A DNA stretch of 64,000 nt from positions 1,178,001 to 1,242,000 of the forward strand of contig NZ_CP026951.1 in the NCBI RefSeq assembly GCF_003065485.1, written 5' to 3'. Below, in pieces: positions 1-8,239 of the stretch. This DNA is from Salinibacterium hongtaonis (GTDB taxonomy: Bacteria; Actinomycetota; Actinomycetes; Actinomycetales; Microbacteriaceae). The number at the start of each line of letters is the position of its first letter. Position 1 is the first letter of the stretch. The notes beneath the pieces are model-generated. The model made no database searches. It saw only the letters and a list, made by a program, of their open reading frames with translations, and was not told the DNA's origin. The position numbers were made by a program, and so were the translations under genes.

Positions 1-572
1 CCTCGTGTGACGAGTTCGGGGGAGAGGTAGGCGATCGTACCCATGAGCGCCGTGCCCGTTGCAGTGTTGGCGGTAGCGGCTCGAGCAAGCCCGAAGTCAC
101 TGATCTTGATGCGTCCGTCGTCGGCCAGCAGCACATTTTCCGGCTTGAGATCGCGGTGGACAATGCCGCTTCTGTGGGCTGCGGCAAGCCCGCTGAGCAC
201 CGCTTCGAGAATGTCGAATGCCTGCTCGGTAGTCAGGATGTGATGGTCATTGAGAAGATCGCGCAGCGTTATGCCGGGAAGATATTCCATGACGAGATAG
301 GCGGTTTCACCGTCTTGCCCCTGGTCGTACACATTGACGACATTGGGGTGGGCGAGGCGGGCCGCAGAGCGGGCCTCCTGAATGAAGCGGATCTTGTATT
401 GCTCGTCGTCCGCCAGATGGCCGTGCATGACCTTGATGGCAACCCTGCGCTCAAGGCGCAGATCGGTGGCGAGGTAGACCGTCGCCATGCCGCCGCGAGC
501 GATCCGAGAGCGCACCTGATAGCGGCCGTCGAGGAGACGGCCGATCATCGGGTCAGAACTGGGTGTGCTCAC
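1..572 (-). CDS. Ser/Thr protein kinase, PknL/PknB-type, N-terminal part (runs off window)
   Basis: The visible 190 residues are the N-lobe and catalytic loop of a Hanks-type kinase. The glycine-rich loop is IARGGMATVYLA (about residues 24-35), the ATP-anchoring lysine is in VAIKVM (about K47), the catalytic loop is HRDLKPENVLL and the Mg-binding motif is DFGLARA, followed by the activation-segment GTIAYLSPE. The C-lobe, any membrane segment and any PASTA repeats lie outside the window. The start is taken as the GTG at 572, which reads STPSSDPMIGRLLDGRY. A LysM wall protein lies upstream on the same strand and an Rv2175c-like gene beyond it. In Mycobacterium tuberculosis pknL adjoins Rv2175c and PknL phosphorylates Rv2175c, so a PknL assignment is favoured by synteny (inference). 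Confidence 0.9.
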   Translation of the reverse strand, partial: MSTPSSDPMIGRLLDGRYQVRSRIARGGMATVYLATDLRLERRVAIKVMHGHLADDEQYKIRFIQEARSAARLAHPNVVNVYDQGQDGETAYLVMEYLPGITLRDLLNDHHILTTEQAFDILEAVLSGLAAAHRSGIVHRDLKPENVLLADDGRIKISDFGLARAATANTATGTALMGTIAYLSPELVTR

Positions 573-666
573 TGCTCAAGTCTAAAGTTCGACTGCCTGG
601 CAATGTGGCTGGGACGCGCCTTGATGGCAACACTCGTATAACGGAGGGATCCCGTCGGGTAGCTGC

Positions 667-1929
667 TTAGCCGATCGCGGCGAGCCATGAGCGGGCTGAC
701 GCCTCCCACTTGGCATAGGCATCCGGATAGGCGGAGATCTGCACGGCCTGAGCGGCTTGCGTCACGGACATCGACTGCCATCCTGCGATGTCGAGCAATC
801 CGCGAGTGTAGCCAGCGTTGGGATTGCTGGCGCCGCCGAAGAAGAGCCGGGCGGAGTGCTCGGGGGTCGTTAGCTGGGCGACGGAACCCCAGCCAGCGCT
901 CGGGCGCTGCTGAAAGAGACCGACAGAGTCGAGGTCTCCCCAGGTGAGATTGCGAAGGGTTGATTCCTGGGCCGCGGTAGCCAGTGCGATGACAAGTCCG
1001 TAGTCATTCACGCCGAGGCTGCGCCCCACGGAGACGATCGTGCGCGCGTGCTTCTCCATCTCCGGCGTGAGGGCGACGACCGATTGCGGAGTGGATGGAA
1101 CACTGCCAGCCGCCTGTACCGCTGGTACGACGAGGGTCTTTCCCGCATAGATGGTGGACGTTGACGAGAGGCCGTTCGCGGCGAGAAGCTGAGCGACAGA
1201 GACGCCGAGCTTGGTGGCGATAGACGACGCGGTGTCGCCGGGAACGATCGTGTAGCGCGCAGCGCTGCTCGTGCCTACGGGGGTCGCTGCGGCCGGCGGT
1301 GCAGACGCAGCAGTGGTGAGGCCGGGAATGGTGAGGCGCTGGCCCGGGTAGATGATGGACCGGGCGGAGAGCCCATTGGCGTTGAGGACGGCCTGAGTCG
1401 CAACGCCGAACTTGGCGGCGATACCGCCGATCGTGTCGCCGCGGGCAATGGTGTAGCTGCCACCCGTAGTCGGCGCGGGGGCGGGGGTCGCCGCCACGGG
1501 CTTGGCGGTCTGTGACAGAAGAAGAACCTGTCCAGGGTGGATAACCGACTTCCATCCCAGGCCGTTCATCGCCAAGACCGATGCGGTCGAGAGGCCGAAG
1601 CGACCGGCGATGCCGCTGATGGTGTCACCGGCTTGCACGGTGTAATTGGCGGGAGCCGTAGCGGCCACGCTGGACTGAGCGGGTGCGGTGCCGATCGACG
1701 GGGAAGCCGAGGAAGCCTGGGCATCGCTGAGAGCCTTGCGAACGGAGTCGCGGAGGGCCGACGGGCTCTGGGCGTCGTCGTGATCAGGGTTGTGGTCGTC
1801 GCCGAGCGCGATGGGGCCAGTGAGATTCATGCTCATGGCGAGCGATCCTGCGAGCACGATCGGGATTGTCGAGAGCGCGCTCTTTGCCACTCGTGCGCGG
1901 TATGACGTTCGATCAGAAGTGCTGGTCAT
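667..1929 (-). CDS. Secreted LysM-repeat protein with lysozyme-like C-terminal domain
   Basis: About 420 residues. The start is placed at the ATG at 1929 (MTSTSDRTSYRARV), preceded by a GGGGA ribosome site; a longer reading to 2115 is possible but its extra residues look non-coding. A basic N-terminus and a hydrophobic stretch (ALSTIPIVLAGSLAMSM) suggest export. Three LysM peptidoglycan-binding repeats follow, each opening YTVQAGDT, YTIARGDT or YTIVPGDT and closing near PGQ or AGK. The last 130 residues carry AAQEST, SVGLFQQRP and GWGS motifs, like the lysozyme-fold domains of actinobacterial muralytic proteins, with a possible catalytic Glu in AAQEST. It probably binds and trims septal or lateral peptidoglycan. 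The kinase gene follows 94 bp downstream on the same strand. Confidence 0.85.
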   Translation of the reverse strand: MTSTSDRTSYRARVAKSALSTIPIVLAGSLAMSMNLTGPIALGDDHNPDHDDAQSPSALRDSVRKALSDAQASSASPSIGTAPAQSSVAATAPANYTVQAGDTISGIAGRFGLSTASVLAMNGLGWKSVIHPGQVLLLSQTAKPVAATPAPAPTTGGSYTIARGDTIGGIAAKFGVATQAVLNANGLSARSIIYPGQRLTIPGLTTAASAPPAAATPVGTSSAARYTIVPGDTASSIATKLGVSVAQLLAANGLSSTSTIYAGKTLVVPAVQAAGSVPSTPQSVVALTPEMEKHARTIVSVGRSLGVNDYGLVIALATAAQESTLRNLTWGDLDSVGLFQQRPSAGWGSVAQLTTPEHSARLFFGGASNPNAGYTRGLLDIAGWQSMSVTQAAQAVQISAYPDAYAKWEASARSWLAAIG

Positions 1930-2168
1930 GTTGTCCCCGTGATCCTCAGTGCCGTGGTGGTGGGCGACGTGCAACGAACGCCGAACACGTGGTGCACCTC
2001 GGCCGTGGCCCTGCCCAGCAATCTGGCACAGAACGGTACTTCTGTCAATCACTGTGACTGGTGTTAACAGAGTGATTGGAGTGATTCCGAGCCAGTCTGC
2101 CGAAAGAACACCCACAGTTACTGCGCGCTTGCATCACGTTCGCCGATTTTTCTGACAGGCTTGTACTT
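1930..2168. promoter_or_regulatory. Divergent intergenic region with repeated AGTGATT elements
   Basis: This 239-bp stretch separates the leftward LysM gene from the rightward Rv2175c-like gene and must hold both promoters. AATCACT (2047-2053) is an inverted copy of two direct AGTGATT elements (2071-2077 and 2080-2086). An 8-bp palindrome TGTTAACA (2062-2069) lies between them. On the minus strand a TTGACA-like hexamer overlaps the first element. No convincing -10 box was found, and no small gene was recognised. Confidence 0.35.
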
Positions 2169-2507
2169 GTGAGTACCGACCCTGAAGTTCGTTGGCTGAC
2201 CATTCCCGACCTCGTCGATATCCTCGGAATCGGCGTTAGCAAGGTTCGTCGCCTTATAGAGGATCGAAGCCTTGCAGCGCGGCGCATTGACGGCGTCTGG
2301 CGTGTCCCCGAGTCGTTTATCCGCGACGGCGAACCGCTCTCAGAACTGCGCGGCACGCTTATCGTGCTTGCCGATGCCGGGTTCGACAACGACGCCGCCA
2401 TCGAATGGCTATTGGAGCCAGAAGAAAGTCTGGGGTTTGCTCCCATTGAAGCGCTGCGCGCAGGCCGCAAAGCTGAAGTGCGCCGTATCGCGCAAGCCCT
2501 CGCTTAG
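2169..2507 (+). CDS. Rv2175c-family DNA-binding protein
   Basis: 112 residues from a GTG at 2169. The N-terminal half forms a MerR/excisionase-like winged helix: LTIPDLVDILGIGVSKVRRL (about residues 10-29), then the wing IDGVWRVPESF. The C-terminal half (ELRGTLIVLADAGFDNDAAIEWLLEP) matches the conserved tail of the Rv2175c family, which in mycobacteria is a DNA-binding substrate of kinase PknL. The neighbours support the same pairing here. It is somewhat shorter than the 146-residue mycobacterial protein, mainly at the N-terminus, where the PknL-phosphorylated Thr lies in M. tuberculosis. Only a short Thr/Ser-containing start (MSTDPE) could substitute. The gene is convergent with the polyprenyl synthase, 33 bp apart. 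Confidence 0.85.
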   Translation: MSTDPEVRWLTIPDLVDILGIGVSKVRRLIEDRSLAARRIDGVWRVPESFIRDGEPLSELRGTLIVLADAGFDNDAAIEWLLEPEESLGFAPIEALRAGRKAEVRRIAQALA

Positions 2508-2540
2508 CCTCTCGCGCCCAGAGCTGCTGCCCCGTCGCTT

Positions 2541-3635
2541 CTAGACGGTGCGGCGGGTGACGATGTGCACCAGGTCTACGAGCTGGGCCCGAGCGGCTGC
2601 ATCGAATGATGCGTCTTCGAGAGCAGCAAGTGCCTTACGGGCGTTATGCGCGATGAGATTCTCGACGTCAGCCACAGCCCCGCATTCCCGAAGCGACGCC
2701 TGAAGGGTGTGCACTTGGCCATCCGTAAGGTCAGGGTCGCCGAGGAGCTCGTCGAGCAATCGCGTCGCCGAAGGAGTGAGGCGCCTCCTGGCAAGCCCGA
2801 CGAGTACGGTGCGCTTGCCCTCGCGCAGGTCATCTCCCGAAGGCTTGCCTGTTTGTTCGGGGTCTCCGAAAACGCCCAAGAGATCATCGCGGAGCTGAAA
2901 CGCAACTCCCAGCGGGAGGCCGAAGTCGCGCAAGGCGCTGATCTGGGTGAGTGATGCCCCGCCGATTGTCGCCCCGATGATGAGAGGCGCCTCGATGCTG
3001 TACTTGGCCGACTTGTAAACGATGACGCGGTGCGCACGCTCGAGCTGCTCGGTATCGTTGCGGGAGCGCCACGAGTGCTCCTCTAGCAAATCGAGGTATT
3101 GGCCGCCGGTTACCTCTGTGCGCATACGGTTGAACTCTCGCCGAGCGGCGATCGCTGAATCCCGGCTGCGAACGAGCCCGAGCCCGGCGTCGAGGACCTC
3201 GTCGCTCCAGCCGAGCAGAAGGTCACCCAGCAGAATCGCGCTCGATCGGCCAAACGATTCTGCGTTGCCCGTCCATCCGGTCTCGGTGTGCAGTGATTGA
3301 AAGCGTCGATGCGAAGCCGGCTTGCCGCGGCGGGTGTCTGAATTGTCGATCAGGTCATCGTGCACGAGGGCGGCGGCATGAAAGAGCTCAAGAGAAGCGG
3401 ATGCTGCCACCACGCCCTCGACCTCGGGCTCATCGTCGTTGCCGGGGGCGACTGCTCGATAACCCCAGTAGCAAAACTGGGCACGAAAACGCTTTCCGCC
3501 CGAGAGGAGGGAGGCCGAGTAATCGACGAAGGGTGCGAGGTCGGGGGAGATCTCCGTCAGATGGGTCCTCTGCTCTGCGAGGAACTTGTCGATGGCCGAC
3601 TGTACCCTGGCAACTATCCGCTTACTCTCAGTCAC
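2541..3635 (-). CDS. Polyprenyl (geranylgeranyl-type) diphosphate synthase
   Basis: 364 residues from a GTG at 3635. A trans-isoprenyl diphosphate synthase: the first aspartate-rich motif is in LVHDDLIDNSDTRRGKP and the second in QLRDDLLGVFGDPEQTGKPS, with the KRTVL lysine after it and GGKRFRAQ near the N-terminus for IPP binding. It condenses IPP with allylic diphosphates to make C15-C20 or longer chains for menaquinone, carotenoid or lipid-carrier synthesis; product length cannot be read reliably. The corresponding position in Mycobacterium is idsA2 (Rv2173), near pknL-Rv2175c. It reads away from the DUF3040/mraZ side. Confidence 0.9.
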   Translation of the reverse strand: MTESKRIVARVQSAIDKFLAEQRTHLTEISPDLAPFVDYSASLLSGGKRFRAQFCYWGYRAVAPGNDDEPEVEGVVAASASLELFHAAALVHDDLIDNSDTRRGKPASHRRFQSLHTETGWTGNAESFGRSSAILLGDLLLGWSDEVLDAGLGLVRSRDSAIAARREFNRMRTEVTGGQYLDLLEEHSWRSRNDTEQLERAHRVIVYKSAKYSIEAPLIIGATIGGASLTQISALRDFGLPLGVAFQLRDDLLGVFGDPEQTGKPSGDDLREGKRTVLVGLARRRLTPSATRLLDELLGDPDLTDGQVHTLQASLRECGAVADVENLIAHNARKALAALEDASFDAAARAQLVDLVHIVTRRTV

Positions 3636-3709
3636 GGGGATAGCCTAGTCAGCGGGTGCAGCATACAATTGACTTTGGCAGTTCATCAGATCGGCCGGGA
3701 GGAGTAATC

Positions 3710-4078
3710 ATGCCGCTTTCAGAACGTGAGCAGCGTCTCCTGGATGAGATGGAGCGAAGCCTCTATCAGAATGACGCGGACTTTGTTTCGGCCGTCACTC
3801 CTCGTCGGGGTCGCACCAACTATCGCCTACTCGTCGTGGGCATCCTTGTGGCACTCGTTGGCATCGCTGCCATCGTTGCCGGAGTCGTCTTGAAACAGCC
3901 CGTTGTGGGCATTGTTGGATTCATAGTGGTTTTTGGTGGTGCGCTCCTTGCGATCTCACCAGCCCGATCAAGCGCCGGCGTCGATGACGAAGTTGCGCGG
4001 GCACGCCGCTCCAAGCAGCACGCCGGGTTCATGGATCGCATGAACGACCGCTGGGACCGCCGTCAGGATCGCCACTAA
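3710..4078 (+). CDS. DUF3040 membrane protein
   Basis: 122 residues. The ATG at 3710 is preceded by a good ribosome site (GGGAGGAG). The N-terminus MPLSEREQRLLDEMERSLY is the diagnostic DUF3040 start, an amphipathic helix. Two membrane segments follow (about residues 45-65 and 68-88), then a basic, Arg/Lys-rich tail. Function is unknown. The family is an actinobacterial companion of the dcw cluster, found upstream of mraZ also in Mycobacterium (Rv2169c). A strong terminator follows, so it is not in the mraZ transcript. Confidence 0.85.
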   Translation: MPLSEREQRLLDEMERSLYQNDADFVSAVTPRRGRTNYRLLVVGILVALVGIAAIVAGVVLKQPVVGIVGFIVVFGGALLAISPARSSAGVDDEVARARRSKQHAGFMDRMNDRWDRRQDRH

Positions 4079-4128
4079 CGAGCGACAGTCTGACCCAGGC
4101 ATCCGATCAGGCCGGAATTGTCTAACGC

Positions 4129-4159
4129 AAAGCCCTCGTCGTAGGACGGGGGCTTTTTT
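4129..4159 (+). terminator. Intrinsic terminator after DUF3040 gene
   Basis: AAGCCCTCGTC and GACGGGGGCTT form a G+C-rich stem around a GTAG loop, with one mismatch, followed by a run of T. It separates the DUF3040 gene from the mraZ promoter. Confidence 0.85.
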
Positions 4160-4192
4160 GCGCCCTTTTCTGCCGCATCCGTAGGAATTCTC

Positions 4193-4207
4193 CTCCACCT
4201 CCCTCCA
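4193..4207 (-). promoter_or_regulatory. Candidate upstream MraZ-box pair, reverse orientation
   Basis: Read on the minus strand, TGGAG occurs twice with exactly 10-bp spacing (plus-strand CTCCA at 4193-4197 and 4203-4207). This is the same element and period as the boxes overlapping the mraZ promoter about 90 bp downstream, but inverted. It may be a second MraZ contact site that allows looping (inference). Confidence 0.4.
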
Positions 4208-4272
4208 CCCCGCGCATCCCAGTGATTTCATACCTTCTGGGGCAGCGGCGGGCTCAATATGGGCATAAATCA

Positions 4273-4305
4273 TTGTTTTGTGGGGGAATGTGGAGTAAAG
4301 TGGAG
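4273..4305 (+). promoter_or_regulatory. mraZ promoter with three MraZ-type TGGRG repeats
   Basis: TGGGG (4281-4285), TGGAG (4291-4295) and TGGAG (4301-4305) recur with a strict 10-bp period, the arrangement of known MraZ operators. They overlap a candidate promoter: -35 TTGTTT (4273-4278), 17-bp spacer and -10 TAAAGT (4296-4301). MraZ binding here would repress its own operon. Confidence 0.7.
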
Positions 4306-4344
4306 GCATCCTGAAGCTGGGCCGGAGTCGGAAGGGGGTGCGTG

Positions 4345-4776
4345 GTGTTTCTTGGTACCTACGCGCCCAAGCTCGACGACAAAGGTCGAGTGATCCTGCC
4401 GGCCAAGTTCCGCGCCGAACTAGAGAACGGCGTAGTGCTCGCTCGCGGCCAAGAGCGATGCCTCTACGTGTTCAGCACGAGGGAGTTCGAAGAGCTCGCC
4501 GACAAGATGCGGCAGGCTCCCGTCACGGGCAAGCAGGCCCGCGACTACATGCGCCTTTTTCTCTCGGGAGCGACCTCAGAGGTGCCAGACAGTCAGAACC
4601 GCGTCACGATCCCTGCGGCCCTCCGGGCTTATGCGGGGCTCGGCAAAGAACTGACCGTCATTGGCGTGGGAAACCGAGCAGAGATTTGGGACACCCAGGC
4701 ATGGGAGACCTACTACGCGGAGCAGGAGAGTGCTTTCGCCGACACTACCGAGGAGGTGATTCCCGGACTCTTCTAG
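4345..4776 (+). CDS. mraZ: Transcriptional regulator MraZ
   Basis: 143 residues starting [15 protein letters not shown], the usual MraZ N-terminus. The GTG at 4345 is chosen over the adjacent in-frame GTG at 4342 because it gives the family start and better spacing from the GAAGGGGG ribosome site. Two tandem AbrB-like halves are visible: [13 protein letters not shown] (about residues 10-22) and [13 protein letters not shown] (about residues 80-92). MraZ forms ring oligomers that bind spaced TGGRG boxes in its own promoter and tune the dcw operon. First gene of the cluster, 101 bp before rsmH. Confidence 0.95.
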   Translation: MFLGTYAPKLDDKGRVILPAKFRAELENGVVLARGQERCLYVFSTREFEELADKMRQAPVTGKQARDYMRLFLSGATSEVPDSQNRVTIPAALRAYAGLGKELTVIGVGNRAEIWDTQAWETYYAEQESAFADTTEEVIPGLF

Positions 4777-4877
4777 CGCCTGGCATCTGACTCCCAGCCG
4801 AGCGCCCTGCCTCACTTCCCCGGAGGCAGGTCGAATCGGATGGGGATCAGAAACCAGGAGCCAACCGGGCACACACT

Positions 4878-5831
4878 ATGGAAGAAAAACAGATCCACAC
4901 CCCCGTAATGCTCGAGAGAACGATCGAGCTGCTCGCCCCCGCCATCGAGCGGCCAGGTGCGGTACTTGTCGATGCGACACTCGGTATGGGCGGGCACTCA
5001 GAGGCGTTCCTCGAGCGTTTTCCGCAGCTCACGCTCGTCGGACTCGACCGTGACACGGATGCACTCGCAATCGCGGGGGAGAGGCTCTCGCGCTTCGGCG
5101 ACCGTGTCCACCTCGTGCACACCGTCTACGACACCATCCTTGAGTCGGTTCAGGATCTCGGGTTTTCAGAGGTTCAGGGCATTCTTTTCGACCTCGGCGT
5201 CTCCTCGCTGCAGCTTGACCGGGTCGAGCGCGGCTTCTCGTATTCCAAGGATGCGCCGCTTGACATGCGCATGGATGCCACGTCGGAGCTCACGGCCGAG
5301 CAGGTACTTGCCGAATACTCCGAGGCCGATCTCCGCCGTATCTTTAAGGACTATGGCGAGGAGCGACTCGCTCCCCGCTATGCGAAGAAGATTGTCGAGC
5401 GTCGTCAAGTGGCGCCGCTCACCACTTCTGCCGAGCTGGTGCAGATCATCACGGATGCGACTCCCGTCGCTATCCAGCGCAAAGGACACCCCGCCAAGCG
5501 CGTCTTTCAGGCACTTCGTATCGAGGTCAACCAGGAGTTGGCAGTGCTCGAGCGGGCGATTCCGGCCGCTGCTGAGTTGCTCGCGGTGGGGGGCCGCATG
5601 GTGGTGCTCTCCTACCAGTCGCTCGAAGACCGCCTCGTCAAGCGTTTTCTTGCATCCGCGACAACGTCGAGTGCGCCAGCAGGGCTTCCCGTCGAGCTGC
5701 CGGAGCATCACCCCGATTTTCGTCTTCTTGTCCGCGGAGCAGAACTCGCCTCCGATGACGAGAAGGCGGCCAACCCTCGATCCATTCCGGTTCGCCTCCG
5801 TGCGGCCGAGCGCACCAGGAGGTTCGCATGA
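4878..5831 (+). CDS. rsmH: 16S rRNA (cytosine-1402-N4)-methyltransferase RsmH
   Basis: 317 residues, full length for the family. N-terminal [13 protein letters not shown], then the SAM-binding motif [15 protein letters not shown] (about residues 31-45) and [22 protein letters not shown] and ERGFSY are signature RsmH motifs. It methylates C1402 of 16S rRNA in the decoding centre. Its ATG at 4878 lies 17 bases after an AGGAG, so initiation may be weak or the site different. Its stop overlaps the ftsL start (ATGA). Confidence 0.96.
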   Translation: MEEKQIHTPVMLERTIELLAPAIERPGAVLVDATLGMGGHSEAFLERFPQLTLVGLDRDTDALAIAGERLSRFGDRVHLVHTVYDTILESVQDLGFSEVQGILFDLGVSSLQLDRVERGFSYSKDAPLDMRMDATSELTAEQVLAEYSEADLRRIFKDYGEERLAPRYAKKIVERRQVAPLTTSAELVQIITDATPVAIQRKGHPAKRVFQALRIEVNQELAVLERAIPAAAELLAVGGRMVVLSYQSLEDRLVKRFLASATTSSAPAGLPVELPEHHPDFRLLVRGAELASDDEKAANPRSIPVRLRAAERTRRFA

Positions 5832-6430
5832 GCGACAACCTCGCCCGGGTCTTGCCCGCACCGCTCCCACGGGAGCCGCGGCGCGCGCCCCACATCGAGA
5901 TCGCCCCCAGTCGTCAACAGCGCCGGGCCCGACCCAAGCTCGCCTATGCGATTGTCATCGTTGCAGGCCTCTTTGCCGTCTTGGTCTCTCAACTTCTGCT
6001 GAGCATCGCCCTCGCCGACGGTGCCTACGAGATCGCTGCGCTGCAGGCAGAGCAAAAGGAACTCAACCGCGACGAGCAGATCGCGACCGAGGCGCTCGAT
6101 GTTCTTAATTCCCCGCAGAACTTGGCCGCGCGTGCTGAGTCCCTCGGCATGGTCTCCAACGACAGCGCCGTCTACCTTGACCTTGCCTCAGGCGCGGTCA
6201 AGGGTGTTCCCCAGGCAGCACGGGGGGACGCCGGCAGCGTGATCGGTGCCAACGGTGGGCTGCTCATTCCGAATTCGCTGCTGCAGACGGTTCCCGACTT
6301 GGGCGCGGCTGCTGGGATCGCCGCCGCCGAAGCTGAGAGTGCCGATGATGCAGGCGCGTCGGGACTGGTCGGCGCAGATGCGTCGGTACCGTCGTATCCG
6401 AACGGACTTCCGGCACCTATCACTAGGTAG
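5828..6430 (+). CDS. ftsL: FtsL-like septum protein
   Basis: 200 residues; ATG overlaps the rsmH stop. The topology is FtsL-like: a basic cytoplasmic tail of about 38 residues, one membrane segment (about 39-62) and a predicted coiled coil ([23 protein letters not shown] split over about residues 70-95), then [11 protein letters not shown], typical of actinobacterial FtsL-type proteins. The Ala/Gly/Pro-rich C-terminal tail (about 125-200) is low complexity. It probably bridges FtsQ and FtsI/FtsW. The assignment rests on topology and position because FtsL sequence is poorly conserved. Confidence 0.8.
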   Translation: MSDNLARVLPAPLPREPRRAPHIEIAPSRQQRRARPKLAYAIVIVAGLFAVLVSQLLLSIALADGAYEIAALQAEQKELNRDEQIATEALDVLNSPQNLAARAESLGMVSNDSAVYLDLASGAVKGVPQAARGDAGSVIGANGGLLIPNSLLQTVPDLGAAAGIAAAEAESADDAGASGLVGADASVPSYPNGLPAPITR

Positions 6431-6459
6431 AGGTTCGATTCACGAAACTGGGGACGGGC

Positions 6460-8226
6460 GTGAACAGTAAGCGAATGAGCGGCAGGCGACTCTCGGTCGC
6501 CATTGTGGTGACGCTAGCGATCGTCGCCATTTTCGCTGTTCGGTTGGTCGACCTTCAGGTTGTGCGCGCGGCGGAGCTTAACGCCGCTTCGCTCAACAAG
6601 CGTGCGGTTTCTACGGTGACGTACGGCGCTAGGGGGCAGATCATTGACGCCAATGGCGTTGTGCTCGCCGACACGGTCACGCGATACGACATCACTGCAT
6701 CCCCTCGTTTCGTCAAAGACTCATTCGCGCGAGAAGTGACGAATGCCGACGGTAGTAAGTCGACTGTTACCGTCACGACGGCGCAGGCGCTTGCAGAGAT
6801 TGCAGAGATCAGCGGTGCCGACCAGCAGGCGATGTTGGTCAAACTGACGGAGAATCCCGAGTCCGACTACGCTGTGCTCGCTCGCGGCCTGGACGCCGAT
6901 CAGTATCGAGCGGTTCGGGCTCTCAAGATTCCTTGGGCTTACGCCGAGGTGCGATACACCCGCACCTATCCCAACGGTGCAGTCGCTGGCAATCTTGTTG
7001 GCCTGCTCGGAACGGAAGACCCGCTCAACGGCCTTGAGTACACCGAAGACTCCTGTCTTGACGGCATCGACGGGCAGTCCACCTATGAACGTGGTCTCGA
7101 TGGAGTCCGGCTTCCCGGCAGTACCGTGACCAAGCAGGAGGCGGTAGCGGGAGGCACGCTCAAGCTCACGATCGACAGCGACCTGCAGTGGTATGTGCAA
7201 CAGCAGATCGCAGAACAGGCCGTTGCGTTGGGCGCCGATTCTGCGTCGGCGATTGTCGTGCGCGTGAAGGACGCCCACATCATGGCCATGGCCGATTGGC
7301 CGTCGGCAGACCCCAATGACATCGGTGCGACTGAGGAGCCGTACCGTGGCTCGCTCGCTTTCTCTGGCGCCTACGAACAGGGTTCGACGTTCAAGCCCAT
7401 CAGCGCCGCGATGCTTCTTGAAGAGGGCGCGGCGACGCCGGGCACCAAGCTGACGGTGCCTTCGCTGATGCAGACACCTGAGGGTGGTCAGGTGCGAGAC
7501 GCGACGGCGCACGCCACGCTTAATCTCACTTTGGCCGGGGTTATCCAGAACTCCTCGAACGTCGGAATTTCGATGCTCGCCACCAAGCTGTCGAACTCGA
7601 CCCGATACGACTACCTCACCAAGTTCGGCATGGGCACTCCAACCGCCGTGGGCTTTCAGGGCGAATCGGGCGGCATCCTCTCGAAGAGCTGGGACAGTCA
7701 ACAGAAATATGACGTCGCCTATGGGCAAGGAATCGCTTCGACTCTGGCGCAGATGGGCGGCGCATACCAGGCTCTGGGCAACAACGGTGTTCGGCTACCC
7801 CTAACCCTTGTTGAGGGCTGCCAGAAGCCTGACGGCACTGTATTGGCGCCCGCTGGCGCGGCGCCAGTTCAGGTGGTCTCGGAATCGACGGCCGACCAGG
7901 TTGTCGCAATGATGGAGACAGTGGTTACGGGTGGCGATCTCTCGTCGCTGCTCACGATTCCCGGTTACCGCGTCGCCGCCAAGTCGGGAACGGCCCAGTT
8001 GGCTGTCAATGGCGTCTACTCCAACGAGCGTGTTGTCTCGGTCGCTGGCATGGCGCCGGCGGAGAACCCCGAATACGTCGTGATCGCGAGTTTCGTCAAG
8101 CCGGATACTATTAAGACATCCGCGGCTGCGGCTCCCACCTTTCAAAAGATCATGACCCAGGTGCTCAAGACCTTTCGCGTCGAGCCATCCACGCAGCCAG
8201 CGCCCCATCTGCCCGCCACCTGGTGA
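6460..8226 (+). CDS. ftsI: Septal peptidoglycan transpeptidase FtsI (PBP3, class B)
   Basis: 588 residues from GTG 6460. One N-terminal membrane anchor (about 10-30) is followed by a dimerisation domain ([15 protein letters not shown]) and the transpeptidase domain. The catalytic motifs are present: S309-T-F-K in [12 protein letters not shown]365-S-N and K508-S-G-T. The last is KSGT rather than the commonest KTGT, a conservative change. C-terminal hydrophobic and Pro-rich tail. The enzyme cross-links septal peptidoglycan with FtsW. 30 bp after ftsL and 13 bp before murE. Confidence 0.96.
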   Translation: MNSKRMSGRRLSVAIVVTLAIVAIFAVRLVDLQVVRAAELNAASLNKRAVSTVTYGARGQIIDANGVVLADTVTRYDITASPRFVKDSFAREVTNADGSKSTVTVTTAQALAEIAEISGADQQAMLVKLTENPESDYAVLARGLDADQYRAVRALKIPWAYAEVRYTRTYPNGAVAGNLVGLLGTEDPLNGLEYTEDSCLDGIDGQSTYERGLDGVRLPGSTVTKQEAVAGGTLKLTIDSDLQWYVQQQIAEQAVALGADSASAIVVRVKDAHIMAMADWPSADPNDIGATEEPYRGSLAFSGAYEQGSTFKPISAAMLLEEGAATPGTKLTVPSLMQTPEGGQVRDATAHATLNLTLAGVIQNSSNVGISMLATKLSNSTRYDYLTKFGMGTPTAVGFQGESGGILSKSWDSQQKYDVAYGQGIASTLAQMGGAYQALGNNGVRLPLTLVEGCQKPDGTVLAPAGAAPVQVVSESTADQVVAMMETVVTGGDLSSLLTIPGYRVAAKSGTAQLAVNGVYSNERVVSVAGMAPAENPEYVVIASFVKPDTIKTSAAAAPTFQKIMTQVLKTFRVEPSTQPAPHLPATW

Positions 8227-8239
8227 GAAAGAGGTCCCA

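Noticed and set aside
667-2115. Longer N-terminus for the LysM protein (start at 2115)
   Set aside because: The extra residues are His/Arg/Gly-rich and unlike a signal sequence, while the ATG at 1929 has a ribosome site and a normal export signal.
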